64,000 nucleotides of DNA from Candidatus Woesearchaeota archaeon (GTDB lineage Archaea > Nanobdellota > Nanobdellia > SCGC-AAA011-G17 > UBA489), in assembly GCA_018655015.1 (NCBI GenBank), contig JABIKK010000005.1, positions 1 through 64,000 on the forward strand, read 5' to 3'. Positions 1 through 9,823 of the stretch are shown here, piece by piece; position 1 is the stretch's first letter; each line of letters starts with the position of its first letter. The position numbers and the translations under genes were made by a program. Below the pieces are notes generated by a model that did no database searches, had not been told where the DNA came from, and saw only the letters and a program-made list of their open reading frames with translations.

Positions 1-820
1 ATCTAACCATGGCGCCTGAAGATCTTTCTGATTGTCCTGTTATGGGGTATTTTCTTTCTTGCATACAAGTTAGTATTTCTTGTTGTGTTGCTGGATCCAT
101 ATTTCCAACTTCGTCTATGAATAGTACTCCCTTGTTTGCTTTATGTATCATTCCTGGAACCAATCTTTCATATGCAGGAGTTCCTAATCCTCCGCTTTGT
201 AATGGGTCGTGAAGTACGTCTCCTAAAAGCGCACCCGCATGACTTCCAGTAGCATCAATGAATGGAGCCTTTTCCTTTCTTGAGTTATCTATCAACATCT
301 TGGGAACTTTGATACCCTTTCTTGTTTTCTTGTTTAAATTTAAGAACAAGATAAATATTGCAATAAACATCATTGAGGATATTAATGACGCTGCTGCCAT
401 TATGTCTCCGTATTGTTTTCTAACCCACCAGGGTGAAAAAATTGATATTGCTATTAAGATGTAGAAGAAAATCATTTGACCCTTGAATTGTTTTAAGGAT
501 TCTATTTTGAATTTGTTAACATGTGTTTTTCCTTCTCCTCTGGGAAATATCCTTATTATTGGACTGTGTTCATCAGAAGGATTGTCAAAGGAAAGAATGT
601 CATCCAATTCCCCTTTGGGAATAAGCTCTGCTAATGCTTGACCAGTTAGAGATTTACCCGTTCCGGGTTCTCCAATAAGTAAAACATTTCTTCTTTGTCT
701 TGCGGCTTTTTTTATAATGTCAACTGCTTCTTCTTGGCCAACAATTTGATTTACCGTAGATGGACTTGTCTTTATATCTTTAGTTGTTTTAAATTTTTTA
801 ACAGATTTGGGACTAACCAT
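1..820 (-). CDS. lonB: Archaeal LonB-type ATP-dependent protease, C-terminus runs off window
   Basis: Minus-strand reading from ATG at 820: MVSPKSVKKF...IVGQEEAVDIIKKAARQRRNVLLIGEPGTGKSLTGQALAE (Walker A), TM insertion typical of archaeal LonB, then GVLFIDEVGNMDPATQQEIL (Walker B). Absent from ORF track because it is truncated by the window edge. Confidence 0.93.
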   Translation of the reverse strand, partial: MVSPKSVKKFKTTKDIKTSPSTVNQIVGQEEAVDIIKKAARQRRNVLLIGEPGTGKSLTGQALAELIPKGELDDILSFDNPSDEHSPIIRIFPRGEGKTHVNKFKIESLKQFKGQMIFFYILIAISIFSPWWVRKQYGDIMAAASLISSMMFIAIFILFLNLNKKTRKGIKVPKMLIDNSRKEKAPFIDATGSHAGALLGDVLHDPLQSGGLGTPAYERLVPGMIHKANKGVLFIDEVGNMDPATQQEILTCMQERKYPITGQSERSSGAMVR

Positions 821-845
821 TTTAATTGAGTAAACGATTGAAAAA

Positions 846-1109
846 TTAAATTATATCTTCTTCAGATACAACTACAAAGTCTCCAATTGCTATAACTGAG
901 GAGTATGGAATTAGAAGGCTGTTGTTTGAATCTCTTTCCAAATCAAGAGCTTCTGTGTATGTTGTTGCGTTTTTTAGAACTATTTGCATTAATTCACCAG
1001 TTCTTACTTCGAAACTGATGTTGCCTACTTCTCCAAATCTTTTACCTGATTTAGTTACAACTGTTTTTCCTAAAAGTTGTTTTGAGTAGTTTTTTTCTTC
1101 TTCTGCCAT
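846..1109 (-). CDS. PRC-barrel domain protein
   Basis: 87 aa; GKTVVTKSGKRFGEVGNISFEVRTGELMQIVLK resembles PRC-barrel beta-barrel fold. Confidence 0.75.
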   Translation of the reverse strand: MAEEEKNYSKQLLGKTVVTKSGKRFGEVGNISFEVRTGELMQIVLKNATTYTEALDLERDSNNSLLIPYSSVIAIGDFVVVSEEDII

Positions 1110-1172
1110 TTTAATTAATTCAACCCTATTTGGTATATAAATCTTTTTGTGTTTGGTTAGTTTTTAAAGGAT

Positions 1173-1820
1173 TTAAATCCTTGATAAAACTGAATCTACA
1201 AAAGACTTTGGAAATGTAGATAGTAAAGAGATTGCTTTAATCTGTGGAGAGATGGTTATCCTTTTTTCTCGATGTTCATTTAAAAAGATGGATAATTTAT
1301 CCTTATCTTGAAGGTTGTTTAAGATATTTAGGATTGAGAGAGTGAATGCTGAATCTACGTCTTCTTGAGATTCACTATTAAGGGATTGAGTTATTTCTTC
1401 CTTTGAGAACTCTACTCCTTCGGAGATGGAAATGTTATCTGATAAGAGATTATCCAAGGATTGGTCTGAGAATGTGAATATTTTGAAGTATTCATCGCTA
1501 ATATCCGTTTGATCACTAGTGACCTCTTCCTTTAGGAGTAATAATTCTTCTTTTGTGAACGAAGTCGGTTTGGATTCTAAGAAATCTATAGATATTGCAG
1601 ATTTGTAATCTTCATCTTTTTCATAAACAAATAATGAGTTTGATTTTTGGAGTTGACTTAGACTCTTGGCATCTGAAATAACGACTGCCGCAACTATGAG
1701 TGATATAATAAAGAATACAATGAATACAATGAATACGGCCTTAGTTATGCTTTTGATAATAAAGAAGATTATTAGGAAAATGATTATTGAGAATAAAAAT
1801 ATCCAAAACAATATAGTCAT
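1173..1820 (-). CDS. Hypothetical membrane protein (N-terminal TM hairpin, acidic C-terminal region)
   Basis: 215 aa ORF with two strongly hydrophobic N-terminal segments; no antisense competitor. Confidence 0.6.
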   Translation of the reverse strand: MTILFWIFLFSIIIFLIIFFIIKSITKAVFIVFIVFFIISLIVAAVVISDAKSLSQLQKSNSLFVYEKDEDYKSAISIDFLESKPTSFTKEELLLLKEEVTSDQTDISDEYFKIFTFSDQSLDNLLSDNISISEGVEFSKEEITQSLNSESQEDVDSAFTLSILNILNNLQDKDKLSIFLNEHREKRITISPQIKAISLLSTFPKSFVDSVLSRI

Positions 1821-1860
1821 GACTGTTTAAAAAAAGAAGTAGAATATAAACTTGTTGATG

Positions 1861-2190
1861 GGTGTCACACCTTGATTTCTTATGGAATTAAAATTAAGAG
1901 GAAAAACATTTGGAATGCCACGTAAAAGCTTAAACACAAAGAAGAAGGTCTGAAACTATTGTTTATTTATTTTATTTATTTTTATTTATAAGATTAATTA
2001 TATTATATTATATTATATTATAATCTTTATTTTATTTGTTCTATTTTTTTATTAATTTATTTTTTAGTATTTTATTTTCGAGAATTTTGGATTTTGTTTA
2101 TAAATAATTTTTCCAATGGAAACTATGGTGTGGGGTTTTGTTTGGCATCACAGATATCCTTAAATAAAATCTGCGGTTTCATCAGGATAA
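1861..2190. other. oriC: Candidate replication origin: AT-rich unwinding region flanked by inverted ORB-like motifs
   Basis: 2111-2135 TTCCAATGGAAACTATGGTGTGGGG matches the archaeal ORB pattern (TTCCAnTGGAAAC...GGGG). 1866-1886 CACACCTTGATTTCTTATGGA is an imperfect inverted copy. Between them are TTTAT repeats and (ATTAT)n. Immediately upstream of orc1/cdc6. Confidence 0.7.
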
Positions 2191-3408
2191 ATGGTTGATG
2201 TCAAGAATTTTCTGAGAGATTATGCGAAAAAAGAGAGTTTATTCAAAAATAAAAAAGTTTTACAGTCTAATTATACGCCAGATAAAGTTCCTTATAGGGA
2301 GGATCAAATCAACCTTTTAGCAGGCATTCTCGCACCTTCTTTGCGTATGGAAAGGCCAAGTAACATTTTTCTTTATGGTAAGACTGGAACTGGCAAAACT
2401 CTTGCAATTAAACATGTGACTGATCAAATTTTAGAGGTTGCTAAAGAAAGCAATCTTAATCTTAGGGTTATTTACCTTAATTGTAAACTGAAAAGGATTG
2501 CTGATACTGAATATAGGCTAATAGCTCAGATATCAAGAGAATTAGGGCAGGACATCCCTCCTACAGGGTTGCCTACTGATGAAGTATACAAGATATTTAC
2601 TAAGATTCTTGAAGAAAATAAAATGTTGTTGCTTTTGGTTTTAGATGAAATTGACGAGGTTGTTAAGAATACAGGTGATAAAATTTTATACAATCTAACA
2701 AGGTTAAATTCTGAATTAAAAAATAGTGAGATATCTATTGTAGGTATTAGTAATGATTTAATGTTTATTGATCAAGTTGATCCCCGTGTTAAAAGTAGTT
2801 TAAGTGAGGAAGAACTTGTTTTCCCCCCCTACAACGCAATACAATTACAAAAAATATTGAAAGAGAGATCTGATATCTCCTTTGAGAAAAGTGTTATCGG
2901 GGAAGGAGTAATTGAAAAATGTGCAGCTTATGCTGCTAAAGAACATGGTGATGCACGGAGAGCTTTAGAATTGTTAAGAGTTGCTGGTGAGTTGGCTGAG
3001 CGGAATAATTCTGAAAAGATTGCAGTTAAATTTATAGATCAAGCAGAAGAAAAAATTGAAAGAGATCGCGTTATTGATATTGTTTCTACACAACCCAAAC
3101 AATTCAAAATAACATTGTACAGTATTTTACTGTTCTCGAACTTATGCTCCAAAAATGGAAATTCCCAAGATATATACACTGGTGATATTTACGAGTTGTA
3201 TAAAGAAAATTGCTTAAAATGCGGCACTAAACCCCTAACGCAAAGACGAATTGGCGATATTATAGCTGAGTTAGATATGTTAGGAATAATTAATGCTAGA
3301 GTGATAAGCAAAGGGAGGTATGGTAGGACTAGAAGGATTACGTTGGGAGTTCCAGAAAACATTACAAAAAAGATTAACGATATGTTGAAGGAAGGACTTG
3401 GGTTATGA
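2191..3408 (+). CDS. orc1/cdc6: Orc1/Cdc6 replication initiator
   Basis: 405 aa; YREDQINLLAGILAPSLRMERPSNIFLYGKTGTGKTLAIKHV (Walker A), LLLLVLDEIDEV (Walker B), C-terminal winged helix. Confidence 0.95.
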   Translation: MVDVKNFLRDYAKKESLFKNKKVLQSNYTPDKVPYREDQINLLAGILAPSLRMERPSNIFLYGKTGTGKTLAIKHVTDQILEVAKESNLNLRVIYLNCKLKRIADTEYRLIAQISRELGQDIPPTGLPTDEVYKIFTKILEENKMLLLLVLDEIDEVVKNTGDKILYNLTRLNSELKNSEISIVGISNDLMFIDQVDPRVKSSLSEEELVFPPYNAIQLQKILKERSDISFEKSVIGEGVIEKCAAYAAKEHGDARRALELLRVAGELAERNNSEKIAVKFIDQAEEKIERDRVIDIVSTQPKQFKITLYSILLFSNLCSKNGNSQDIYTGDIYELYKENCLKCGTKPLTQRRIGDIIAELDMLGIINARVISKGRYGRTRRITLGVPENITKKINDMLKEGLGL

Positions 3409-5108
3409 CACAGAAAATAAATAAGGAAGTTTTAGAGTCTTTTCTAGAAAAAGGTTTTTTATTAGCGCCCGATATTTTAGACGAAGAGGGTTTCGATTCA
3501 GATTTTTTGAACTTAGTTGACACAAGAATATTATCAAAAGATAAACCTGTTGTTATTGGATTAGATATTTACAAAGGAGTTTCTAGAAAGGGTGTTTCTG
3601 GCATTAATTGGATTGAATTTGAGAAGAGTAGAGTTTTGCATGAGAAGGGAAAAACAAATAGAGTTTATTCTTCATTTTTAGAATTAATTTTTGATGAACC
3701 TAAGGAAGAACAGGGATACACAATAATAAAAAAAGAAGAACCTGTCGAAGAAGTTATTGAGGAGGTTGTGGATGAAGTTCCTGTTAAGGTTGAGAAAAAT
3801 CAAACTAGCTTGTTGGATGCAGGTTATCCTCTGAAAGTTGTAACTAGTTATGGTGATGAATCCAAACTTAGAGAAGTTAAAGATTTTGTTAATCATTACA
3901 AAAGTAGGTATAATTTTTTGAGAAAGCTTGTTGCTGGAAGACAAGAAATGCAGAATGTTATTTCTATTAATCGTGCTGCACCCAAGGAACGTGGGGACAA
4001 GGTCGCTCTTATTGGTTTAGTGTATGACAAGAGAATTACTAAGAAAGGTAATACTATGATCACATTAGAGGATACAACTGGGACAATTAGGGTTATTTTT
4101 GATGCCAATAAAGCAAAAGGTATCGAATATTTGTGTAATGATGAATTAATTGGTGTTGTTGGAACTGTTAATGAAAATTTTATGTTCGCAACTGAATTAA
4201 TTTTTCCAGATATACCTGAAAAAATCGAGACTAAATTGTTTAATGAAGAAGTTTGTGGTGCGTTTATTTCTGATGTTCATGTTGGAAGTACTTGGTTTAT
4301 TGAAGATAAGTTTTTAGAATTAATTGATTGGTTGAATGGAAAACACAAGGATCCTAAGATGGTTGAGCTGAGTAAGAAAATCAAATTTTTGTTTATTACT
4401 GGCGATATGGTTGATGGTGTAGGAATTTATCCCAATCAAGATAAAGAATTAACAATAAAGAGTATCAGAGGACAGTATGATCGCTGTACCGAATTTATTA
4501 AGATGATCCGAGAGGATATTCAAATTATTTTATGTCCTGGCAACCATGATGCGAGAAGAATTGCCGAACCACAACCACCTTTAGATGTTTATGCAGAGTC
4601 TTTAAAGCAAATAAAAAATTTAACGTTGGTTTCTAATCCCGCGATGGTTAATGTTCTGGGGAAAGAAGGTTTTGAAGGGTTCAACATTTTACTTTATCAT
4701 GGATATAGCTATGATTACTATGCGGCTAATATAGGCCCAATTATGCAGGACGGTGGCTATGATCGTGGTGATTTAATAATGAAGTTTTTGTTAAAGAAAA
4801 GACACCTTGCTCCAGTTCATACTTCTACCTTGTTTGTTCCAAACGGTAAAGAAGATTATTTAGTTATTGATCAAGTTCCAGATATTTTTGTTTCTGGACA
4901 TATTCACAAAAGTTCAGTTTCGAAGTATAAGGGTGTTACAAATATTATGGGGTCTTGTTGGCAATATAAAACAGATTTCCAAGAAAAAGTTGGACATCAT
5001 CCAGAGTACTGTAAAGTTCCGATTTTTAATTTTGGAACAGGCGATACAACAATTATAGACTTTGCACCAGAGAATAAAGCTCTCAATAAAGAAAATGGAA
5101 ATGAATGA
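3405..5108 (+). CDS. polB (DP1): DNA polymerase D small subunit DP1 (calcineurin-like phosphoesterase/OB fold)
   Basis: 567 aa; ISDVHVGS, FITGDMVDGVGIYP, CPGNHDARR, SGHIHKSS motifs; directly downstream of orc1/cdc6 as in Thermococcales. Confidence 0.95.
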   Translation: MTQKINKEVLESFLEKGFLLAPDILDEEGFDSDFLNLVDTRILSKDKPVVIGLDIYKGVSRKGVSGINWIEFEKSRVLHEKGKTNRVYSSFLELIFDEPKEEQGYTIIKKEEPVEEVIEEVVDEVPVKVEKNQTSLLDAGYPLKVVTSYGDESKLREVKDFVNHYKSRYNFLRKLVAGRQEMQNVISINRAAPKERGDKVALIGLVYDKRITKKGNTMITLEDTTGTIRVIFDANKAKGIEYLCNDELIGVVGTVNENFMFATELIFPDIPEKIETKLFNEEVCGAFISDVHVGSTWFIEDKFLELIDWLNGKHKDPKMVELSKKIKFLFITGDMVDGVGIYPNQDKELTIKSIRGQYDRCTEFIKMIREDIQIILCPGNHDARRIAEPQPPLDVYAESLKQIKNLTLVSNPAMVNVLGKEGFEGFNILLYHGYSYDYYAANIGPIMQDGGYDRGDLIMKFLLKKRHLAPVHTSTLFVPNGKEDYLVIDQVPDIFVSGHIHKSSVSKYKGVTNIMGSCWQYKTDFQEKVGHHPEYCKVPIFNFGTGDTTIIDFAPENKALNKENGNE

Positions 5109-8100
5109 AGAAACAAAAAATTACCTTGAAGGTATTGATTCGGAAGTGAACATAGTACTTGCTTTAGCAAATAGATGTAGGGCTAAAGGTCTAGATCCCG
5201 AGGATCATGTTGAAATTATGCTTGCAAAGAATATGGCTGAAAGAGTTGTTGGAATTATTAGTGTTGTTGCGCCCGAGTTGAAAGGTTCTGGGTTAGTTGA
5301 AAGGATACATGAACTTGAAGAAAAATACGGTATGCAGGATTGGAGAATTGCTTTAACTGTTGCACTCGAAACTGCTCAAGAAAAATTTGTTAAATTTGAT
5401 GATAAGGTTAAAGCCATGGAAATAGGCTTAAGGGTAGGTATGGCTTATATTACCAATGGTGTTGTTTCTTCCCCATTAGAGGGATTTACGAAATTAGAAG
5501 TTAAAAAAAGACGGGATGGTAAGGAGTACTTAGCATTGTTTTATTCTGGCCCTATTAGAAGTGCTGGTGGAACTGCAAGTAGCGTTTCTTTGATTATAGG
5601 CGATTACATTAGGAAGAATATGGGGTATGAACCTTATGATCCAGATGAAACAGAAGTAAGAAGAATGTGCACAGAACTAACAGATTACCATGAGAGGATT
5701 ACTAATTTACAATATTTTCCTTCTGATGAAGAAATAACTTTTCTGATTAACAATATTCCAATCCAAATTGATGGCGACCCAAGTGAAAAAATTGAAGTAA
5801 GTAATTACAAACGTCTTGATAGAATTGAAACGGATAGAATCAGGAATGGTGTTTGTTTAGTAACTGGCGAAGGAATTGCCCAGAAAGCTCCAAAACTTTG
5901 GAAGCAATTATCTGTTTGGGGAAAAGACTTTGGTTTAGAGAACTGGAATTTCTTGAAAGATTTTGTTGATTTACAAAAGAATGTAAAAGCAAAAAAGGAA
6001 GTTAAACCCGAAGGTGAAAAAGATGAGAAAGTAAAACCTGATTACACTTTTATCAAAGATATTGTGGCAGGAAGACCTGTGTTCACACATCCAATGGCTA
6101 AAGGTGGTTTTAGGCTAAGGTATGGCAGGACTAGGGTTTCTGGCTTTTCTGTAGATTCACTACACTCTGCAACAATGGCTGTTTTACAAGACTATATTGC
6201 GATAGGTACACAGTTGAAAGTTGAACGCCCTGGGAAAAGTACAGTTATTACCGTTTGTGATTCAATTGAGGGTCCAATTGTAAAATTAGAAGATGGATCT
6301 GTTTGTAAATTAGACTCAGTAGAAAAAGCAAAAGCTGTGAGGGACAAAATTAAAGAAATTATCTACTTAGGGGATATTCTAATTTGTTATGGTGATTTTT
6401 TTAATAGAGGTCATGGACTAGTTCCTGTTGGTTATTGTGAAGAGTGGTGGGCGCAAGAAGTTTTAGAGGCTGCTGAGAAAAAAGGTAGTGGTTATTTTGA
6501 AGAGTTATTGGAAAAAATAAAAAAAGATTATTTCTGTGAAATTTCTTTAGAAGAAGCAATAAATATTTCTGAAACTTTTAGTGTAGCATTGCATCCAAAA
6601 TATACATATAATTTTTCTGCGATAAGTATGGATGAATTAAAAGAAGTTAGTGAATGGGTTAAGAGTGGAAGTTTTTTAGAGGCTAAAGTCGTTTTACCTT
6701 TTAATGATAAAATTACTGCTAAAAGATCACTTGAATTATTAGGGGTACCCCACAAAGTTGTTAGTAATGAATATGTTGTAGTGTTTGGGGTGGATTCTAA
6801 GTTGTTGAAGTTTTATTTTGATAATCTGGATTTTAGCAAAGGAAGCGTCCTGGAGGCTTTAAACAAGAAGTTTCCAATCGCAGATAAGTTGGGAACAACA
6901 GTTGGTGCAAGAATGGGTAGGCCTGAAAAAGCAAAGATGAGAAAGTTAACTGGAAGCCCCCACGTATTATTTCCTGTTGGGGAAGAAGGGGGAAGATTGA
7001 GATCTTTTCAATGTGCAGTTGATGTTGGAAAAGTTAAGAATCAATTTCCAGTATACTCTTGTGAGTGTGGTAATGAATCTGTGTACCCTACTTGTGAAAA
7101 GTGTGGTAAACCTACCAAGAAAAAATATCTTTGTAGAAAGTGTGGAATGACAGAGGTTAAGTGTCATCCCGAAGAGATTACTGAACATAAAATGTGGGAT
7201 TTAGAAATTGGTAAATACTTTGATAGTGCTGTAAAACTTTCAGGTATAAACCGAAGTATGCTACCTGATTTAGTTAAGGGTGTGAGGGGGACTAGTAACA
7301 AGAACCACGTGCCTGAGAATTTAGTTAAGGGTTTGTTAAGAGCTAAACATAAAATATATGTGAACAAGGATGGAACGACAAGATATGATATGACTGAATT
7401 ACCAGTTACACATTTTAAAGCGAAAGAAATTGGTACAAGTGTAGAACAATTGAAAAAATTAGGTTACCTTAAAGATATTTCTGGAAATGATTTGGTTGAT
7501 GAAGATCAAGTTTTAGAATTAAAAATACAGGATGTAATTATGCCCGCACCCCAGGGAGCACCCGAAGAAGGCTCAGATGCTGTTTTTACAAGGGTTACAC
7601 AATTTGTTGATGAATTACTTACTAATGTTTATGGCGAAAAAGGATTTTACAATGTTAAGTCTAAAAATGATTTAGTGGGTCAATTAGTTCTTGCTTTAGC
7701 ACCCCATATAAGTTCCGGTGCAGTTGGAAGAATTATTGGCTTTAGCAATGCTCAAGGAATTTTAGCTCATCCTTACTTTCATAGTATGGTAAGAAGGGAT
7801 TGTGATGGTGATGAACTTTGTTGTATTATGCTAGTTGATGCAATGTTGAATTTTTCAAGACAGTACTTGCCTGCACATCGTGGGAGTACACAAGATGCAC
7901 CTTTGGTTCTTACAAGTATTTTGACTCCTGCGGAAGTTGACGACATGGTTTTTGATATGGATGTTGCATGGAAATATCCCTTGGAGTTGTATAGGGCAGC
8001 ACAAAATTGTGGAAAGCCATGGGATATTAAAATTGATCAGTTAGGTAGTAGGTTGGGAACAGAAAGACAATACTTCGATATGGGTTATACTCATAAGGTG

Positions 8101-8553
8101 AGCGATTTCAACGCGGCTGTTAATTGTAGCGCGTATAAGACATTGCCAACTATGGATGAAAAGGTTCAAGGTCAGATGGTTGTTGCACAACAAGTTAGAG
8201 CAGTTAAAACTGATGATGTTGCAAGATTAGTTATTGAAAGACATTTTATTCGGGATATCAAGGGTAATTTGAGGAAGTTTAGTATGCAACAGTTTAGGTG
8301 TGTTAAATGTAATGAAAAGTATCGTAGACCTCCGATTGCAGGGCACTGTACCCAAGGAAAGTGTTTCGGGAAGATTATATTTACAATTTCTCAAGGGAGC
8401 ATTGTGAAGTATTTGGAGCCTAGTTTGAAATTAGCTGAGCAGTTTAAGATTTCTTCTTACTTACAAGAAACTTTAGATATAACCAAGATGAGGGTCGAAA
8501 GTATTTTTGGTAAGACTCCCGAAAAGCAAGAAGGACTTGTTAAGTTTTTTTAA
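5095..8553 (+). CDS. polC (DP2): DNA polymerase D large subunit DP2
   Basis: YSGPIRSAGGTASSVSLIIGDYIRKNMGYEPYDPDETEVRR, DCDGDELCCIMLVDAMLNFSRQYLPAHRGSTQDAPLVLT, zinc-ribbon motifs; likely ATG at 5095, overlapping DP1. No intein insertion seen. Confidence 0.95.
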   Translation: MEMNEETKNYLEGIDSEVNIVLALANRCRAKGLDPEDHVEIMLAKNMAERVVGIISVVAPELKGSGLVERIHELEEKYGMQDWRIALTVALETAQEKFVKFDDKVKAMEIGLRVGMAYITNGVVSSPLEGFTKLEVKKRRDGKEYLALFYSGPIRSAGGTASSVSLIIGDYIRKNMGYEPYDPDETEVRRMCTELTDYHERITNLQYFPSDEEITFLINNIPIQIDGDPSEKIEVSNYKRLDRIETDRIRNGVCLVTGEGIAQKAPKLWKQLSVWGKDFGLENWNFLKDFVDLQKNVKAKKEVKPEGEKDEKVKPDYTFIKDIVAGRPVFTHPMAKGGFRLRYGRTRVSGFSVDSLHSATMAVLQDYIAIGTQLKVERPGKSTVITVCDSIEGPIVKLEDGSVCKLDSVEKAKAVRDKIKEIIYLGDILICYGDFFNRGHGLVPVGYCEEWWAQEVLEAAEKKGSGYFEELLEKIKKDYFCEISLEEAINISETFSVALHPKYTYNFSAISMDELKEVSEWVKSGSFLEAKVVLPFNDKITAKRSLELLGVPHKVVSNEYVVVFGVDSKLLKFYFDNLDFSKGSVLEALNKKFPIADKLGTTVGARMGRPEKAKMRKLTGSPHVLFPVGEEGGRLRSFQCAVDVGKVKNQFPVYSCECGNESVYPTCEKCGKPTKKKYLCRKCGMTEVKCHPEEITEHKMWDLEIGKYFDSAVKLSGINRSMLPDLVKGVRGTSNKNHVPENLVKGLLRAKHKIYVNKDGTTRYDMTELPVTHFKAKEIGTSVEQLKKLGYLKDISGNDLVDEDQVLELKIQDVIMPAPQGAPEEGSDAVFTRVTQFVDELLTNVYGEKGFYNVKSKNDLVGQLVLALAPHISSGAVGRIIGFSNAQGILAHPYFHSMVRRDCDGDELCCIMLVDAMLNFSRQYLPAHRGSTQDAPLVLTSILTPAEVDDMVFDMDVAWKYPLELYRAAQNCGKPWDIKIDQLGSRLGTERQYFDMGYTHKVSDFNAAVNCSAYKTLPTMDEKVQGQMVVAQQVRAVKTDDVARLVIERHFIRDIKGNLRKFSMQQFRCVKCNEKYRRPPIAGHCTQGKCFGKIIFTISQGSIVKYLEPSLKLAEQFKISSYLQETLDITKMRVESIFGKTPEKQEGLVKFF

Positions 8554-9710
8554 TTTAACATTAGTTTAGCATAAAAGATTAATGTTGGAATCATTAAAGA
8601 CCCCATTAAAACAGTTTTTGAAGTTTTTAGTCTGTAGGGTAAATATCCAATTACACTTGAGACGATCATAAAAATAAATCCTAAAATTCCTGAAAGTGCG
8701 AGAGTTATAGAAGATATCAAAATTATTGTCGCACGACTTAACTTTTTTGTACTTATTTTATTTCTTAGTTTTACGAATGCTCTTGAGAGGAGTATGCATG
8801 CTAGGGTGCATGGAAATAAGATCATCAATGAAAGTGCGAATAAATTGAATATTTCTGAAAGATTAGAGAATCCTAGTTCTCTTATCACCGCAACCGCACC
8901 ATTCCTCGATTTGTTTAATTCTATCAACATCACTAAACTAAAAAGAATATTCACCGTGTTTAGGCAACCAGTCAAAATCAGGTAGTCTCCTTTAGAATTG
9001 TTTTTAGTTATTGTTGTTTGTATTGTTGCTGCCTGGGCCGGGCCCACGGATGGAAGGAATGAGAAGAAGGAACCAAAGAATAAAGATTTTGTAATTGTAT
9101 TTAGGCTGTCTTTAGTTATTTCCGGTTCAGTTATTTTTTGTTGTGTTACATTTTTTTCAGAATTTATTAATAACGCGGGTATCCCAAATAACCCTGTGAA
9201 AATTGCTAAAAGTGGTTCGTTTATTTGAGAGTTTAATGCAACGTATCCTATTATTCCAGATAATACAAAAATACCTAATGCGATTAGTTTGTTCTTTTGA
9301 TGTAAGACTAAGAATATGGCTGTTAGTAAAAGAAATAAAGGAATTATTTTTTCAATGGTGTAATAGGTTGGTTTGATTATTTTTAGCATTAAAGGTATCA
9401 TTATGGAGATAAAGATTAGTGAGATCACGGATCCAACTAAAGTTAATAACACTGCTTCATGCGCTTTTCCTTTTTGCGAATATTCTTGGGAGGGATGTAA
9501 TGCTAGTGCAGATTCTGGATCTGGAGATGAAAGATGAATTGTAGGTATTGTGTTAAGGAATGTATGGGCGATTGCTGTTATGAAGATTATTGTAATCATC
9601 CCGTCAAAGGCAACATTTGACAATACTGTTGCAACTAAATTTGGATGTATTCCTGGTATGAGTCCGGTGATTGTTCCAAGAAGAACCCCTGCTAAGGTTT
9701 GCAGTAACAT
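8550..9710 (-). CDS. TctA/DUF112-family membrane protein (tripartite tricarboxylate transporter permease-like)
   Basis: 386 aa, multi-TM; LLGTITGLIPGIHPNLVA and FLPSVGPAQAATIQ glycine/proline motifs. Confidence 0.8.
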   Translation of the reverse strand: MLLQTLAGVLLGTITGLIPGIHPNLVATVLSNVAFDGMITIIFITAIAHTFLNTIPTIHLSSPDPESALALHPSQEYSQKGKAHEAVLLTLVGSVISLIFISIMIPLMLKIIKPTYYTIEKIIPLFLLLTAIFLVLHQKNKLIALGIFVLSGIIGYVALNSQINEPLLAIFTGLFGIPALLINSEKNVTQQKITEPEITKDSLNTITKSLFFGSFFSFLPSVGPAQAATIQTTITKNNSKGDYLILTGCLNTVNILFSLVMLIELNKSRNGAVAVIRELGFSNLSEIFNLFALSLMILFPCTLACILLSRAFVKLRNKISTKKLSRATIILISSITLALSGILGFIFMIVSSVIGYLPYRLKTSKTVLMGSLMIPTLIFYAKLMLN

Positions 9711-9795
9711 CTTGAAAGGTCATATTTACTCTTTAAATCCAGTTATTAGCAGTTTACGGCATTATTACGGTTGTTGGAAGATAGGAAAGCTTTTA

Positions 9796-9813
9796 AATTA
9801 ACAATTGTTAATT
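9796..9813. promoter_or_regulatory. Perfect 18-bp palindrome, candidate operator
   Basis: AATTAACAATTGTTAATT, self-complementary, just downstream of a TTTTAAA TATA-like element and about 10 bp upstream of the ATG (9824) of the HTH regulator gene. Confidence 0.6.
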
Positions 9814-9823
9814 GAGATTTAAG

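Noticed and set aside
9-464. Plus-strand ORFs at 9-212 and 258-464
   Set aside because: Antisense to the truncated lonB gene, whose translation is unmistakable.
1961-2020. A/T-rich short repeats as a possible CRISPR or satellite
   Set aside because: Only simple 4-5 bp repeats with no spacers; better explained as origin AT-rich region.
6528-7367. Minus-strand ORFs of 67-75 aa inside DP2
   Set aside because: Antisense artefacts within a conserved polymerase gene.
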